The position numbers were made by a program, and so were the translations under genes. From Vicinamibacterales bacterium (GTDB taxonomy: Bacteria > Acidobacteriota > Vicinamibacteria > Vicinamibacterales > SCN-69-37), in the NCBI GenBank assembly GCA_030827135.1, contig JAURFE010000002.1:1-64000 (forward strand): DNA of 64,000 bases. The letters are read 5' to 3'. The notes beneath the pieces were generated by a model. It did not search any database and was not told where the DNA came from. It was given only the letters and a program-made list of their open reading frames with translations. Below, in pieces: positions 50,868-59,735 of the stretch (position 1 is the first letter of the stretch; each line of letters begins with the position of its first letter).

Positions 50868-53516
50868 TCAACGCCTTCCTTCCCGCCCGTGGTACACGTC
50901 CGCGGGAATGTGGTGGCCGGCATAGACGCGGCTGAGCAGGTCAAAGAGCGCCGGGTCGTAGGCGCGCAGGGAGTCGGGCGTCCACAGGCGTTCTCCGGTG
51001 GGCGCGTTCCATGCGTAGTTGGACCAGAACCACCACTGTGAACCTTCGGCCCAATACTCGGCGACCGTGTTTTCTGCGTAGTGGCCTTTGAAACGACCAG
51101 CGGCCTTCGCGGCCTCGTACGCCTTCTGGATGTCGGCGTGGAGCGCGGGATCGGCGGTGCGGAGCGCGCTCATGACGCCGTGTGAAAACTCGTGCACGAG
51201 GATGTGTTCGCCGTAGTAGCGCGTGCCGGGGATGCCGAGGATGTTCTCCTCACCGGCCGTGGTGTACCGCCCGCCGAGTCCGCGCGCCCGCCGGTTCCAG
51301 TACTCCGCGTCGGTCATCGACGCAATGCCGCCCGGCAGGTTGTACCGTTCACGCTCCGAGGGCGTGAGGCGCCGGTCGTCGATCGCCGGCTTCCTGTAGT
51401 CGCGATACTCGGGCAGGTCCGCCTGCCCCTGGAAGCGGCCGATGATCCCCACGCGATACCCCTGGCGCACCATCTCCGTGCGGACGTCCGGCCGCTTCAG
51501 CAGCATGTAGTTCACGATGTCTCGGGCCATGAGAAGCGCGGTGTCATCCACCACGCCGGACGCGACAATCGGAATGCCGAACGCGTCCGCGTGTTTTTCG
51601 TAGAACGGGTCCAACGTCAGGGTTGCCGGCGGCGGGCCGACCGTCCATGCGGCAAACGATGCCGCGAGAGGTTCCGTCACGCCGGGCTCCCCACACGGCG
51701 GAATGCGGAACGCCCCGATGCGTGACGCATAGTTGGCCGCGCCCCTGGGATAGTAGTCGCCGACATACCAGATCGTGCAGTCGTCGAGCGGATCGATCGC
51801 GGTCTGCGTGTAATCCTCCCATCGCAGGCCATACGTCTGCGCGGCTTCACCTTCCGCCAGCACGGCTTCGCGCAACCCCAGCACGCCCGGAGGATCGGAC
51901 GCACGCCGCGCGGCGAACCGCTGCCCGGCAAAGTGCGGCGTTCCGCCGAACGAATACCCGACGCCGATGTTGCCGAAACGGTCCATCGCAGGACTCGCCA
52001 TCCAGCGATAGAACCCGTCGGGCGCGTACGTCCCCTGCTGATGCAACCGCGCCGACCGATCCTGATTGAGGCGGAACTCGTACCACCGCACGCCGCCGGC
52101 GGCGGCTTCGGTATTCACGGAGTGCACCGCCACAAGTGATTCGTGTGTGGCGCCGCCGCTCGACACATGCCGATACACCACGCGCGCCATCAACTTGTCG
52201 CCCTGCGCGTCGAGCCGCCGATCCGTACCCGGCTGCGGTACACACGTCGTCAACTGCCCACCGCAGAGGTACTGATAGGGCGCGACTGGAATCTTTGTGA
52301 CGGGCGTCAGCCGTGTCTTCGACGGATCCGACCAGTCGACATGAAAGTTCCACAGATACACACCATCGTCATCCGTATCCCCATTGAGCTGCGATCCGCC
52401 GGTGGCGAGCATGGGATTCGGCGCACCGGCCGGCGGCAACCGCGTGCCGTCAAGGTCCGCGTTGTTGAGGAAGTTGACGTCGGCGATGACGAGGCACTGT
52501 TCGGTCGCCGGCTCTCCACGCAACATCCGCTGCCGATCGACGACACACGCATGTTTCTCGATCACGTCATCACCCGTGCTCGTCGGTACGTAGTACCCAT
52601 CAGGCCACACGGCCGGGCGCGGGTAATCCGGAAACAGTGGCCGCAGGAATTCGTACCGGTAGTACTCGCCGAGCGGGTCGTCGGTCACGCTGATGGCGTA
52701 ACACATCGAGTACGGGCCAGTTGCCGTGGCAGGTTGGGTCGGGTTGGGGGCAGGTTGGGTCGGGTTGGGGGCAGGTTGGGTGGGGGTTGGTGGGGTTGGT
52801 GGCATCCGGGCGGCGGAGCCGGGCTGACCGGCGACGCCGGGAATGCTCACAACGGCGCGGTCAGAGGCGGAGGGCACCGGGGGCTGATCGGGACGGGCAG
52901 CGCTGCGTCGAAAGATCGGCATCACGATCAGCCAGCGATTGGCCAGCTGGTCGTAACGCACGACGGTGTCGCCGTTGTTGCGCGCGTCACACGTGCCCGT
53001 GAATCCTGCAAACACGGTGTTGTTCGGCGCCGATCCCCAGAGGACCTTGCCTTGTTTGTCCCACACCGCCATCCGGGTGTTCACTGAGGCCATCACGTGG
53101 CGAGGCCCGACGGCCAGACTGTTGTCGGACGGATTACGAAGGGCTCCCGGTCCCTGTTCTCCTTCAAAGCTGACACCGAGGCCTTCGAACTGCCGCACCA
53201 GGGCAGGCGCCGGCCCGGTGCCCATGCCGGTCTGCTCCACTGCGGCGCCTGACGCGCTCCGTGGTGCTTCGGCAGGTCGGCCTGTCGGCGTCGCAGGTGC
53301 CTGAGACTCATCGGTGCCGGTCGCCCGCAGACCAACCGTCGCGTCGCTCGCGATCGCAAGGGCATCAAGGCGCGGCGACCGGTCGTGTGCCAGCGCGGGT
53401 CGCACCGTGGCGCCCAGGACTTCAGGTGGCAGGTCAGCGGTCAGCGTGCGGACCGAAGGCGCGGTGCCGACCAGAATCAGAGCGATGCCCGACAGCAACT
53501 TCCAGGAACATTTCAT
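50868..53516 (-). CDS. Exported HEFSH metalloprotease-like protein with a central repeat insertion
   Basis: An 882-residue protein with a signal peptide (MKCSWKLLSGIALILVGTAPSVRTLTA). The N-terminal two thirds look like a propeller or beta-rich region (NSLAVGPRHVMASVNTRMAVWDKQG; RYDQLANRWLIVMPIF). The C-terminal part has ILVHEFSHGVMSAL (zinc HExxH, about residues 775-779), and AENTVAEYWAEGSQWWF about 35 residues later. This pattern resembles anthrax lethal-factor-like gluzincins. Residues about 239-262 are a Pro-rich insertion (PTQPAPNPTQPAPN) encoded by GGTTGGG repeats. The substrate is unknown. The start is ATG 53516; homologues should decide whether one or two ancestral genes are fused. 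Confidence 0.7.
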   Translation of the reverse strand: MKCSWKLLSGIALILVGTAPSVRTLTADLPPEVLGATVRPALAHDRSPRLDALAIASDATVGLRATGTDESQAPATPTGRPAEAPRSASGAAVEQTGMGTGPAPALVRQFEGLGVSFEGEQGPGALRNPSDNSLAVGPRHVMASVNTRMAVWDKQGKVLWGSAPNNTVFAGFTGTCDARNNGDTVVRYDQLANRWLIVMPIFRRSAARPDQPPVPSASDRAVVSIPGVAGQPGSAARMPPTPPTPTQPAPNPTQPAPNPTQPATATGPYSMCYAISVTDDPLGEYYRYEFLRPLFPDYPRPAVWPDGYYVPTSTGDDVIEKHACVVDRQRMLRGEPATEQCLVIADVNFLNNADLDGTRLPPAGAPNPMLATGGSQLNGDTDDDGVYLWNFHVDWSDPSKTRLTPVTKIPVAPYQYLCGGQLTTCVPQPGTDRRLDAQGDKLMARVVYRHVSSGGATHESLVAVHSVNTEAAAGGVRWYEFRLNQDRSARLHQQGTYAPDGFYRWMASPAMDRFGNIGVGYSFGGTPHFAGQRFAARRASDPPGVLGLREAVLAEGEAAQTYGLRWEDYTQTAIDPLDDCTIWYVGDYYPRGAANYASRIGAFRIPPCGEPGVTEPLAASFAAWTVGPPPATLTLDPFYEKHADAFGIPIVASGVVDDTALLMARDIVNYMLLKRPDVRTEMVRQGYRVGIIGRFQGQADLPEYRDYRKPAIDDRRLTPSERERYNLPGGIASMTDAEYWNRRARGLGGRYTTAGEENILGIPGTRYYGEHILVHEFSHGVMSALRTADPALHADIQKAYEAAKAAGRFKGHYAENTVAEYWAEGSQWWFWSNYAWNAPTGERLWTPDSLRAYDPALFDLLSRVYAGHHIPADVYHGREGRR
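52731..52800. repeat. GGTTGGGGGCAGGTTGGGTC tandem repeat, in frame
   Basis: About three copies of an 18-21-bp unit read as NPTQPAP in the metalloprotease-like gene. The same CCCAACCT motif is repeated in the ABC-F gene at 14623-14661. Confidence 0.9.
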
Positions 53517-53575
53517 GCGGGGGAGTGTCGCACAATCCGGCCGATCCATCACAGCCGCGCCCGCCGGCACCTGTC

Positions 53576-53700
53576 GGCGCGCTCAAGTTCAGCGCGCCCT
53601 ACGTACATCGGCGCGCTCAAGTTCAGCGCGCCCTACGTACATCGGCGCGCTCAAGTTCAGCGCGCCCTACGTACGTCGGCGCGGTCGAGTTCAGCGCGCC
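53576..53700. repeat. Four tandem 34-bp family B hairpin units
   Basis: Units begin at 53576, 53610, 53644 and 53678. Each has GGCGCGCT-CAAGTTC-AGCGCGCC followed by CTACGTACATC. The fourth has GGTCGAG variants and contains the xylB stop codon. The first three are almost identical, indicating recent tandem duplication. Confidence 0.95.
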
Positions 53701-55205
53701 TGACGCACGACCTGCTCGAACGCCGCGTACTGTGCTCGCAGGTCGCGGTACACCGAGACCGCGTCAGGTCGCGGCGCAAAGACCTGCCCTGTCGGCTGCG
53801 CGAGGTCGCACGTCACGTCGTGCCACGAGAGCGGGTGGCTGGACGATGCGGCGTCGGCGTGCCAGGCACGGAGCGCACCGCCAAGGCAGGCCGAGTTGCC
53901 GACGTGGAAGCGCCTGACAGTGGCGTTGAACACATCGGCCATGATCTGCAGGATGTCGTTGTTCACTGCGGCGCCGCCGGTCGCGTGGATATCGCGCACG
54001 TCCACGCCCATCCACGCGGAGTGATTGGCCATCGCCATCATCTGCGCCTCGAGCACGGCACGCACATTCGCCGCGGCGTCAGCAGGGTCCAGGTCGCGCC
54101 GATGGACGCCGGGCGTGGGCATGTCCGGAGTAATTTCGGGCTCGAACCACGGCAGCATCAGCCGGCCGTGATTGCCGGGCGGCGTCGCCCGCAACGCGGC
54201 GGACACACCCGGCCAGTCGAGGCCATACGTATCCCGGACGGTCTCGCGCGCCAGGGATCCGTTCTTGAAGACCGTAATCCCCATGTAGTCGCCCGTGGGA
54301 GCGCCAAAGACATGTCCCGTGCCGCCGGCGTCAACCCGCGGCTCGCGCATCAGGCCGAAAATGGTGTCGCTGGTGCCCAGTGACACCCCTACGCGCCCTT
54401 CCTCGATGAGGCCCGTGCCAATCAGGCTCGACGGATTGTCACCGGTCCAGACGACGACGCGCGCGGCGGGCAGGCGGAAGCGCGCCTGCCATCGCGGCGC
54501 GAGTGTGCCGATGATCGTCCCGGCCGGCACAATCATCGGCAACCGCGTCGCCAGGCCAGGCGCCGTCGCCTCGACCGCGTCCGGCCACCAACTGCCGGTC
54601 GACAGGTCCATGAGGTTCATGCCGCTGGCGTCACCGGGATCGAGAGGAGCCTCGGCATCGATCAGCTCCGACGCCAGGAACGAACTGACCAGATGCACCC
54701 GCGCGGTCTCCGCGTAGCCGTGCGGATCTGTCTCGAAGAACTTCCGGATCTGCGGCCCCGTGAACCGCTCGAAGGCGCGCGACCCCGTGCGCGCGGCCAG
54801 GGCGGCCGCCCCGCCGAGTGCCTGAGTGATTTCCAGACACTCGTCGCGCGTACTCGTGTCCATCCAGATCGGCGCGACGGACCGCGAGAAGCTGCCGTCA
54901 GCGGCGAGATACACGCTGCCGTGCTGCTGCGCCGCCCCAGAGATGGCGCGCAGGGTCGACAGGTCGTGCCCGCTCGACGCCAGCGCCGCGAACATGAGCT
55001 CGAGCGCCTCCGCCCACATCGCCGGAGGAGACACGGCCACCGACGGGTCCTCCGTCGGCAACACGCCGTGGCGCGTCCCGTACTGCGGCAGCGAGTCATC
55101 AAACGGCATCGCGTGCTCCCAGACGACCGACGCACGCCCATCGGTCACACGAATCAGGACGGCAGATACGCTCTGTGTTGAGCTATCGAGGCCCAAATAG
55201 GTCAC
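53691..55205 (-). CDS. xylB: Xylulokinase-like FGGY carbohydrate kinase
   Basis: Phosphorylates a ketose, most likely D-xylulose, to feed the pentose phosphate pathway. The 504 residues have the N-terminal ATP-fold motif VTYLGLDSSTQSVSAVLI, ISGAAQQHGSVYL, PIWMDTSTRDECLEIT, VWTGDNPSSLIGTGLIEEGRVGVSLGTSDTIFG and the C-terminal DIHATGGAAVNNDILQIMADVFN (in part), all FGGY features. I choose the GTG at 55205, which overlaps the upstream stop as GTGA and has GGGAA 6 nt upstream. A GTG at 55217 would add four residues. The 3' end lies in a hairpin repeat. Confidence 0.88.
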   Translation of the reverse strand: MTYLGLDSSTQSVSAVLIRVTDGRASVVWEHAMPFDDSLPQYGTRHGVLPTEDPSVAVSPPAMWAEALELMFAALASSGHDLSTLRAISGAAQQHGSVYLAADGSFSRSVAPIWMDTSTRDECLEITQALGGAAALAARTGSRAFERFTGPQIRKFFETDPHGYAETARVHLVSSFLASELIDAEAPLDPGDASGMNLMDLSTGSWWPDAVEATAPGLATRLPMIVPAGTIIGTLAPRWQARFRLPAARVVVWTGDNPSSLIGTGLIEEGRVGVSLGTSDTIFGLMREPRVDAGGTGHVFGAPTGDYMGITVFKNGSLARETVRDTYGLDWPGVSAALRATPPGNHGRLMLPWFEPEITPDMPTPGVHRRDLDPADAAANVRAVLEAQMMAMANHSAWMGVDVRDIHATGGAAVNNDILQIMADVFNATVRRFHVGNSACLGGALRAWHADAASSSHPLSWHDVTCDLAQPTGQVFAPRPDAVSVYRDLRAQYAAFEQVVRQAR

Positions 55206-56209
55206 ACGGGTTCCCACTGGCCTGAGGCCGCGGATCGAACCACTGCGTCGATGATCGCCATGTTGCGAACGGACATCTCGAGCGGGTAGGGCGGTGGCGT
55301 CTTCGTCAGGATGGCTTTGGACAAGGCGTCGCCCTGGATCCGGTACTGATCGCAGGTGTCAAACGACAACGTCTCCATGTGGCCACCCGACAAATCCCCG
55401 CCATCGTCCATCCACACACGGCAGGGGCGATCGTTCGGGGCGTTGAACGGAATCTCGACCTCGAGACGTTTGGCGGTGCCGAGGATCTGTACGCGCTGGT
55501 AGGGCACGACGCGCGTACTGCACAGGCCAACGGCCTGCCCCTGCGGGTAGTCGAGGATTATCGACGTGAGGATATCGACGCCTGACACCGGGTCCTGCTC
55601 CATCGTTCCCATGACACGCCGCGGCTCGTCACCAAATGCCATGCGCGACGTGATGATGAGATAACATCCGATGTCCATCAGTCCGCCACCGCCCCACTCG
55701 GCCACATTTCTGATGTTCGACGCATCGTTGTTGTAATAGCTGAACACGCCGGAGTAGCCGCGCACCTCGCCGATCATGCCGGACCGGCAGAGGTCCACCA
55801 CGCCTCGCCATTGCGGATGCGTCCAGACCATGAAGGCTTCCTGGATCGTGACACCGGTGCGATCACGAATCGCGATCAATTCGCGGGCCTCGGCGGCGTT
55901 CAGGCCAATCGGCTTTTCGCACAGCACATGTTTGCCGGCCTCTGCGGCGGCTTTGGTCCATGGCAGGTGCAGATGATTCGGCAGCGGGTTGTAGATCGCA
56001 TCCACATCCGGATCGGCAATGAGCGCTTCATACGAGCCATGGGCCTTCGGGATGCCGAGGCGCGTCGCGGTCTCGCGGGCCTTCTGCCCGTCGCGCGACG
56101 CAATCGCGACCACCTCGGTATGGGCCCCGCCCTGCATCGCCGGAATCACCTTCTCGACCGCGATCTTCGCGGCCCCCAGACACCCCCACCGTAATTTTGA
56201 ATCTGCCAT
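55202..56209 (-). CDS. Gfo/Idh/MocA family sugar dehydrogenase
   Basis: A 335-residue NAD(P)-dependent oxidoreductase without signal peptide. It has Rossmann motif RWGCLGAAKIAVEKVIPAM, VDAIYNPLPNHLHLPWTKAAAEAGKHVLCEKPIGLNAAEA with the EKP catalytic Lys, and QEAFMVWTHPQWRGVVDL, the sequence style of D-xylose/glucose-fructose dehydrogenases (each in part). It is coupled to the xylulokinase gene (GTGA overlap), supporting a pentose or related sugar as substrate, though kinase and dehydrogenase need not act on the same molecule. Confidence 0.88.
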   Translation of the reverse strand: MADSKLRWGCLGAAKIAVEKVIPAMQGGAHTEVVAIASRDGQKARETATRLGIPKAHGSYEALIADPDVDAIYNPLPNHLHLPWTKAAAEAGKHVLCEKPIGLNAAEARELIAIRDRTGVTIQEAFMVWTHPQWRGVVDLCRSGMIGEVRGYSGVFSYYNNDASNIRNVAEWGGGGLMDIGCYLIITSRMAFGDEPRRVMGTMEQDPVSGVDILTSIILDYPQGQAVGLCSTRVVPYQRVQILGTAKRLEVEIPFNAPNDRPCRVWMDDGGDLSGGHMETLSFDTCDQYRIQGDALSKAILTKTPPPYPLEMSVRNMAIIDAVVRSAASGQWEPV

Positions 56210-56278
56210 CGGCGCCTATCTTGCCCCATTTTTGGCAGCCGGACGGAGTCTGTTAGGCTTCGCGCGGAGGAGTGCACC

Positions 56279-56752
56279 GTGCGACGACTGGTCATGACAA
56301 CCGGAGTGCTGCTGATGGCAATGAGTGGGAGCGGAATGGCGCAGGGGCAGTGGCCCACCAAACGGGTGCTGACGCTGGAAGCGGCTAACAGGGCGGCGGA
56401 TGCGGCCGAAGCCGAGGCGCGCAGGAACAACTGGGCGGTGTCCATTGCCGTCCTCGATGACAGCGGACACCTGATCGTGTTCCGGCGCATGGACGGCGCG
56501 AAGCTGGTCGCGACCGACATCGCGATTCGCAAAGCCAGGACGGCGGCCTACTTCCAGGGCGAGACCAAGGCCCTGGAGGCGGAAGTCGCCGGCGGCCGGA
56601 CGGCGTTGCTGCCCATCGACGGGTTCATGCCGCTCGAAGGCGGCGTGCCCATCACGTCAGGTGGTCAACTCGTCGGCGCGATCGGCGTCAGCGGCGTCAC
56701 CGGTGCCCAGGACGCGCAGTGCGCGATCGCCGGAGCAGCGGCCATTAAGTGA
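56279..56752 (+). CDS. Exported GlcG/HbpS (DUF336) family protein
   Basis: A 157-residue protein with a signal peptide (VRRLVMTTGVLLMAMSGSGMAQ) and the GlcG/HbpS fold: LTLEAANRAADAAEAEARRNNWAVSIAVLDDSGHLIVFRRMDGA, IAIRKARTAAYF, and the terminal GGQLVGAIGVSGVTGAQDAQCA (in part). Family members bind heme or are linked to glycolate use; neither is proven here. The GTG start at 56279 has GGAGGAG at optimal distance; an ATG at 56294 is possible. Confidence 0.87.
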   Translation: MRRLVMTTGVLLMAMSGSGMAQGQWPTKRVLTLEAANRAADAAEAEARRNNWAVSIAVLDDSGHLIVFRRMDGAKLVATDIAIRKARTAAYFQGETKALEAEVAGGRTALLPIDGFMPLEGGVPITSGGQLVGAIGVSGVTGAQDAQCAIAGAAAIK

Positions 56753-56907
56753 ATGGGGCAATTGGGCAATGAGGCAATGGGGCAATGGAATTGCCGCAAT
56801 TGGAAAATGGGTTAATGCAATGGCCGTAATTCTGGGAATTCCATTGACGCATTGTGGAATTGCGGGAATTCCATTGCCTCATTGCCCCATTGCCTCATTG
56901 CCCCATT
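56752..56907. repeat. 50-bp-arm inverted repeat of GGCAATGA units between convergent genes (family D)
   Basis: Arms 56752-56801 and 56858-56907 are complementary at about 44 of 50 positions. Both touch the stop codons of the flanking convergent genes. The interior holds more GGAATTCCATTG palindromes. Confidence 0.93.
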
Positions 56908-58207
56908 AAATCGGCGCGAACCCTGCGAGCGCCAGCAAGGTCGCGAGCGCGATCTCGATGCCGCGCAGGCTCGGCACCTTGTCCACCGAGATCCATTCGT
57001 CGAGCGCGTGGGCACGGCCACCGCGGCCACCTGAATCCACCGTGATCGCCGGGATGCCGAGGCTGATCGGAATGTTCGAGTCGGTGCTGCTCCAGCTGTA
57101 GGTCGGCCGGCCGCCGGCCGCGCGAATGGAGGCCGCCGCGACTTCCACAATCGCCGAGTTGATCGGGGTCTGCCCGGACGGACGGTCGCCGATGAGCGTG
57201 ATGTCGGCGGTGATGGCCCCCTGCGCGGTGGACCGGGCCTTGTTCTCCTCCTGGACGGCCTCATTGATGAGCGACATCAGGCTCTCGTCGAGCTTTTTCA
57301 GTTCAGCCGGCGACTCGGACCGCATGTCGAGTTCCATCCAGGTCTCAAACGGGATCGAGTTCACCGACGTGCCGCCGCCCACCACGCCGACGCTATAGGT
57401 CGTCTTGGGCTTGTCGGGCACGGTCAGCTTGCCGAACTTCTGCATCGCCCCCGACATCGCAAACGCCGGGCTCACAAGTCCAAACGCACCGTAGCTGTGC
57501 CCACCCGGCCCCTTGAACGTGATCCGATACCGCCGGCTGCCCACCCCTCCATGCGTGATGTCGGCGCCGCCCCCCGCGCCATCGACGGAAATGAACATGG
57601 CGATGCGGTCCTTGTACTTGCCTTTCCCGAACAGGTATTTCACGCCACGCAGGTCGCCCTGCCCCTCTTCCCCGACATTGCCGATGAAGAGGATGTCGCT
57701 CTGCGTGCGCACGTTCGCCTCGTTCATCGCCCGAATCATCGCGAGGAGCACCGCCAGCGACCGTGTGTCATCGCCGATGCCGGGCGCAGACAGGCGCATG
57801 TCCTCGCGCTTTACCTTCACGTCGGTGCCCTCGGGAAACACGGTGTCGAGGTGCGCCGCCACCGCGATGAGCGGTCCGCCTCCCGTGCCCCGCCGCAGGC
57901 CCATCACGTTGCCCTCGTCGTCCTGCTCCACGTCGGTCAGGCCCGAGGCACGCAACATCTCCAGGTACTGCTTCGCGCGCTGATCTTCCTTGAACGGCGG
58001 TGCCGGAATTTCGGTGAGCGTGATGATTTCCTCGATCAGCCGATCGTGGTCGCGGTCCAGAATGGCGAGCGCCTTCTGAAACCCCTCACTGGCCCGCACC
58101 TTTGCAATCGTGGCGTCATACGTGTTCGTCGCCTGCGCACCCAACGCCGCGCCCAGCCCCAGAGCCACAGCCAACGCCGCCACAGTGGAAATCAATCGAG
58201 TTTGCAT
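56906..58207 (-). CDS. Exported M20 family metallopeptidase
   Basis: A 433-residue zinc peptidase with a signal peptide (MQTRLISTVAALAVALGLGAALGAQA). Metal ligands and catalytic residues are AVAAHLDTVFPEG (His, Asp), APGIGDDTRSLAVLLAMI (bridging Asp), GNVGEEGQGDLRGVKYL (catalytic Glu pair) and the C-terminal RGGRAHALDEW (His). It resembles the peptidase T-like/tripeptidase branch of M20. Its export is unusual for cytoplasmic relatives and suggests breakdown of external peptides. TATCAT lies 7 nt before the ATG. Confidence 0.92.
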   Translation of the reverse strand: MQTRLISTVAALAVALGLGAALGAQATNTYDATIAKVRASEGFQKALAILDRDHDRLIEEIITLTEIPAPPFKEDQRAKQYLEMLRASGLTDVEQDDEGNVMGLRRGTGGGPLIAVAAHLDTVFPEGTDVKVKREDMRLSAPGIGDDTRSLAVLLAMIRAMNEANVRTQSDILFIGNVGEEGQGDLRGVKYLFGKGKYKDRIAMFISVDGAGGGADITHGGVGSRRYRITFKGPGGHSYGAFGLVSPAFAMSGAMQKFGKLTVPDKPKTTYSVGVVGGGTSVNSIPFETWMELDMRSESPAELKKLDESLMSLINEAVQEENKARSTAQGAITADITLIGDRPSGQTPINSAIVEVAAASIRAAGGRPTYSWSSTDSNIPISLGIPAITVDSGGRGGRAHALDEWISVDKVPSLRGIEIALATLLALAGFAPI

Positions 58208-58214
58208 GCTTGGG

Positions 58215-58220
58215 ATGATA
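58215..58220 (-). promoter_or_regulatory. Candidate -10 (TATCAT) for the M20 peptidase gene
   Basis: TANNNT box on the minus strand, 7 nt upstream of the ATG, with no Shine-Dalgarno sequence between; suggests a leaderless transcript. Confidence 0.4.
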
Positions 58221-58252
58221 GCCAGAAAAGCGGCCGGAGACTCGGTGTCCTT

Positions 58253-58276
58253 CATGAGGCTTCATGGAGCCTCATG
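58253..58276. terminator. Hairpin downstream of the DUF1501 gene
   Basis: CATGAGGCT-TCATGG-AGCCTCATG, a perfect 9-bp stem with a 6-nt loop, in the gap between the DUF1501 stop and the M20 promoter; there is no T-run. Confidence 0.5.
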
Positions 58277-58310
58277 GTGAACATCCTGTGTGCCTCCCTG
58301 TAAGACGCTC

Positions 58311-59735
58311 TTACGCCAGAATTTCGCGGATGACCCGGCCGTGCACGTCGGTCAGCCTCATGTCGCGGCCGTTGAAGCGATAGGTGGATTTTTCGAAGTC
58401 GATGCCCATCAGATGCTGGATGGTCGCGTGCAGTTCGTAGATCGACTTCGGGTTCTCCGCCGCCGCGTACCCGTAGTGGTCGGTGGCGCCGACGACGGTG
58501 CCGCCCTTGACGCCGCCGCCGGCGAGCCACACGCTGAAGCCCTTGTTGTTGTGATCCCGGCCGTCCATGCGCTCAGAAATCGGCAACCGGCCGAACTCGC
58601 CGTGCCACACGATCAACGTTTCGTCGAACATGCCGCGGCTCTTCAGGTCCTTGATGAGGCCCGCCAGCGGCTTGTCCGTCTCGGCGCAGTGCAGCCCGTG
58701 GTTGCCCTTCAGATCCCAGTGCGCATCCCAGCTCGGTTCGAAGTTGCCGCCGCCCGAGAAGATCTGCACGTAGCGCACACCCCGCTCCACGAGTCGGCGC
58801 GCCATGAGGGCCTGGCGGCCGAAGTAATCCGTCGGCTCCACGCCCACGCCATACAGACGCTTCGTCGCGTCGGATTCGCTGCTGATGTCGATGGCCTCGG
58901 GCGCATGCGTCTGCATCCGGAACGCCAGTTCGTAGGAGTAAACACGCGCGGACAACTCCGTGTCGAGCGGATGATTGTCGCCGTATTTTTCGTTCATCTC
59001 ATGGAGCATGCGGAGCCAGCGCCGCTGCTCGTCCTCCGTGCGATCCGCGGGCGGCTTGAGATCGACGATGGGGGATCCCGTGTCGCGGATCTGGGTGCCC
59101 TGATACGCCGCCGGCAGGTACCCGTTCGACCAGTTGGGCGGCCCGTTGATCGGACCGCCGCGATGATCGGTGAACACGATGAATCCCGGAAGATTCTGAT
59201 TCTCGCTGCCGAGCCCGTACGTGACCCAGCTCCCCACACTCGGGCTGCCCGCAAGAATGGTCCCGGTGTTCATCTGGAACAAGGCGGGGCCGTGCGCGGG
59301 ACTCACGCCGTACATCGATCGAATCAGCGCGATGTCGTCCACATGTTGGGCCATGTGTGGAAACAGCTCCGACACTTCCATGCCTGACTGACCGTGTTTG
59401 CTGAATTTCCAGGGCGACGGCATCAACCCGCCGGGGTTGCCCATGACCGTGCGCACCTCGCCCACCCCCTGCATCGTCTCCCCCTGCCACTTGACGAGGT
59501 CGGGCTTGGGGTCCCATGTGTCGATGTGGCTGACCCCTCCGTAGCAGAAGATCGAGATGACCGCTTTGGCCTTCGCGGGAAGCGCCGCCGCTTTCGGCGC
59601 CAGCGGATTGCGGGGCTGTTGCCCCAGCAGGTCCGCAAAGGCCAGACCGGCGACACCGCCACCCAGCCGGCCCAGCAGCTCACGCCGGGACCAGAGCATC
59701 TTCTCGTTGTGGCCGCAGCCGTGATGGTGACTCAT
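58311..59735 (-). CDS. DUF1501 protein (Tat-exported, alkaline-phosphatase-like fold)
   Basis: A 474-residue protein with an N-terminal His-rich start (MSHHHGCGH) and a twin-arginine motif SRRELLGRLGGGVAGLAFADLLG. DUF1501 signatures are CYGGVSHIDTWDPKPDL, HGPALFQMNTG, QIFSGGGNFEPSWDAH, IVWHGEFGRLP and GRDHNNKGFSVWLAGGGVKGG. The metal-binding layout resembles sulfatases/alkaline phosphatases, but the substrate is unknown. It overlaps the DUF1553 gene by 4 nt; the two families almost always pair. Confidence 0.93.
   Translation of the reverse strand: MSHHHGCGHNEKMLWSRRELLGRLGGGVAGLAFADLLGQQPRNPLAPKAAALPAKAKAVISIFCYGGVSHIDTWDPKPDLVKWQGETMQGVGEVRTVMGNPGGLMPSPWKFSKHGQSGMEVSELFPHMAQHVDDIALIRSMYGVSPAHGPALFQMNTGTILAGSPSVGSWVTYGLGSENQNLPGFIVFTDHRGGPINGPPNWSNGYLPAAYQGTQIRDTGSPIVDLKPPADRTEDEQRRWLRMLHEMNEKYGDNHPLDTELSARVYSYELAFRMQTHAPEAIDISSESDATKRLYGVGVEPTDYFGRQALMARRLVERGVRYVQIFSGGGNFEPSWDAHWDLKGNHGLHCAETDKPLAGLIKDLKSRGMFDETLIVWHGEFGRLPISERMDGRDHNNKGFSVWLAGGGVKGGTVVGATDHYGYAAAENPKSIYELHATIQHLMGIDFEKSTYRFNGRDMRLTDVHGRVIREILA

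Noticed and set aside
53576-53700. Four regularly spaced repeats resembling a CRISPR array
   Set aside because: The 11-bp spacers are identical rather than unique, the unit is a perfect hairpin, and no cas genes are present; it is a tandem REP-like array.
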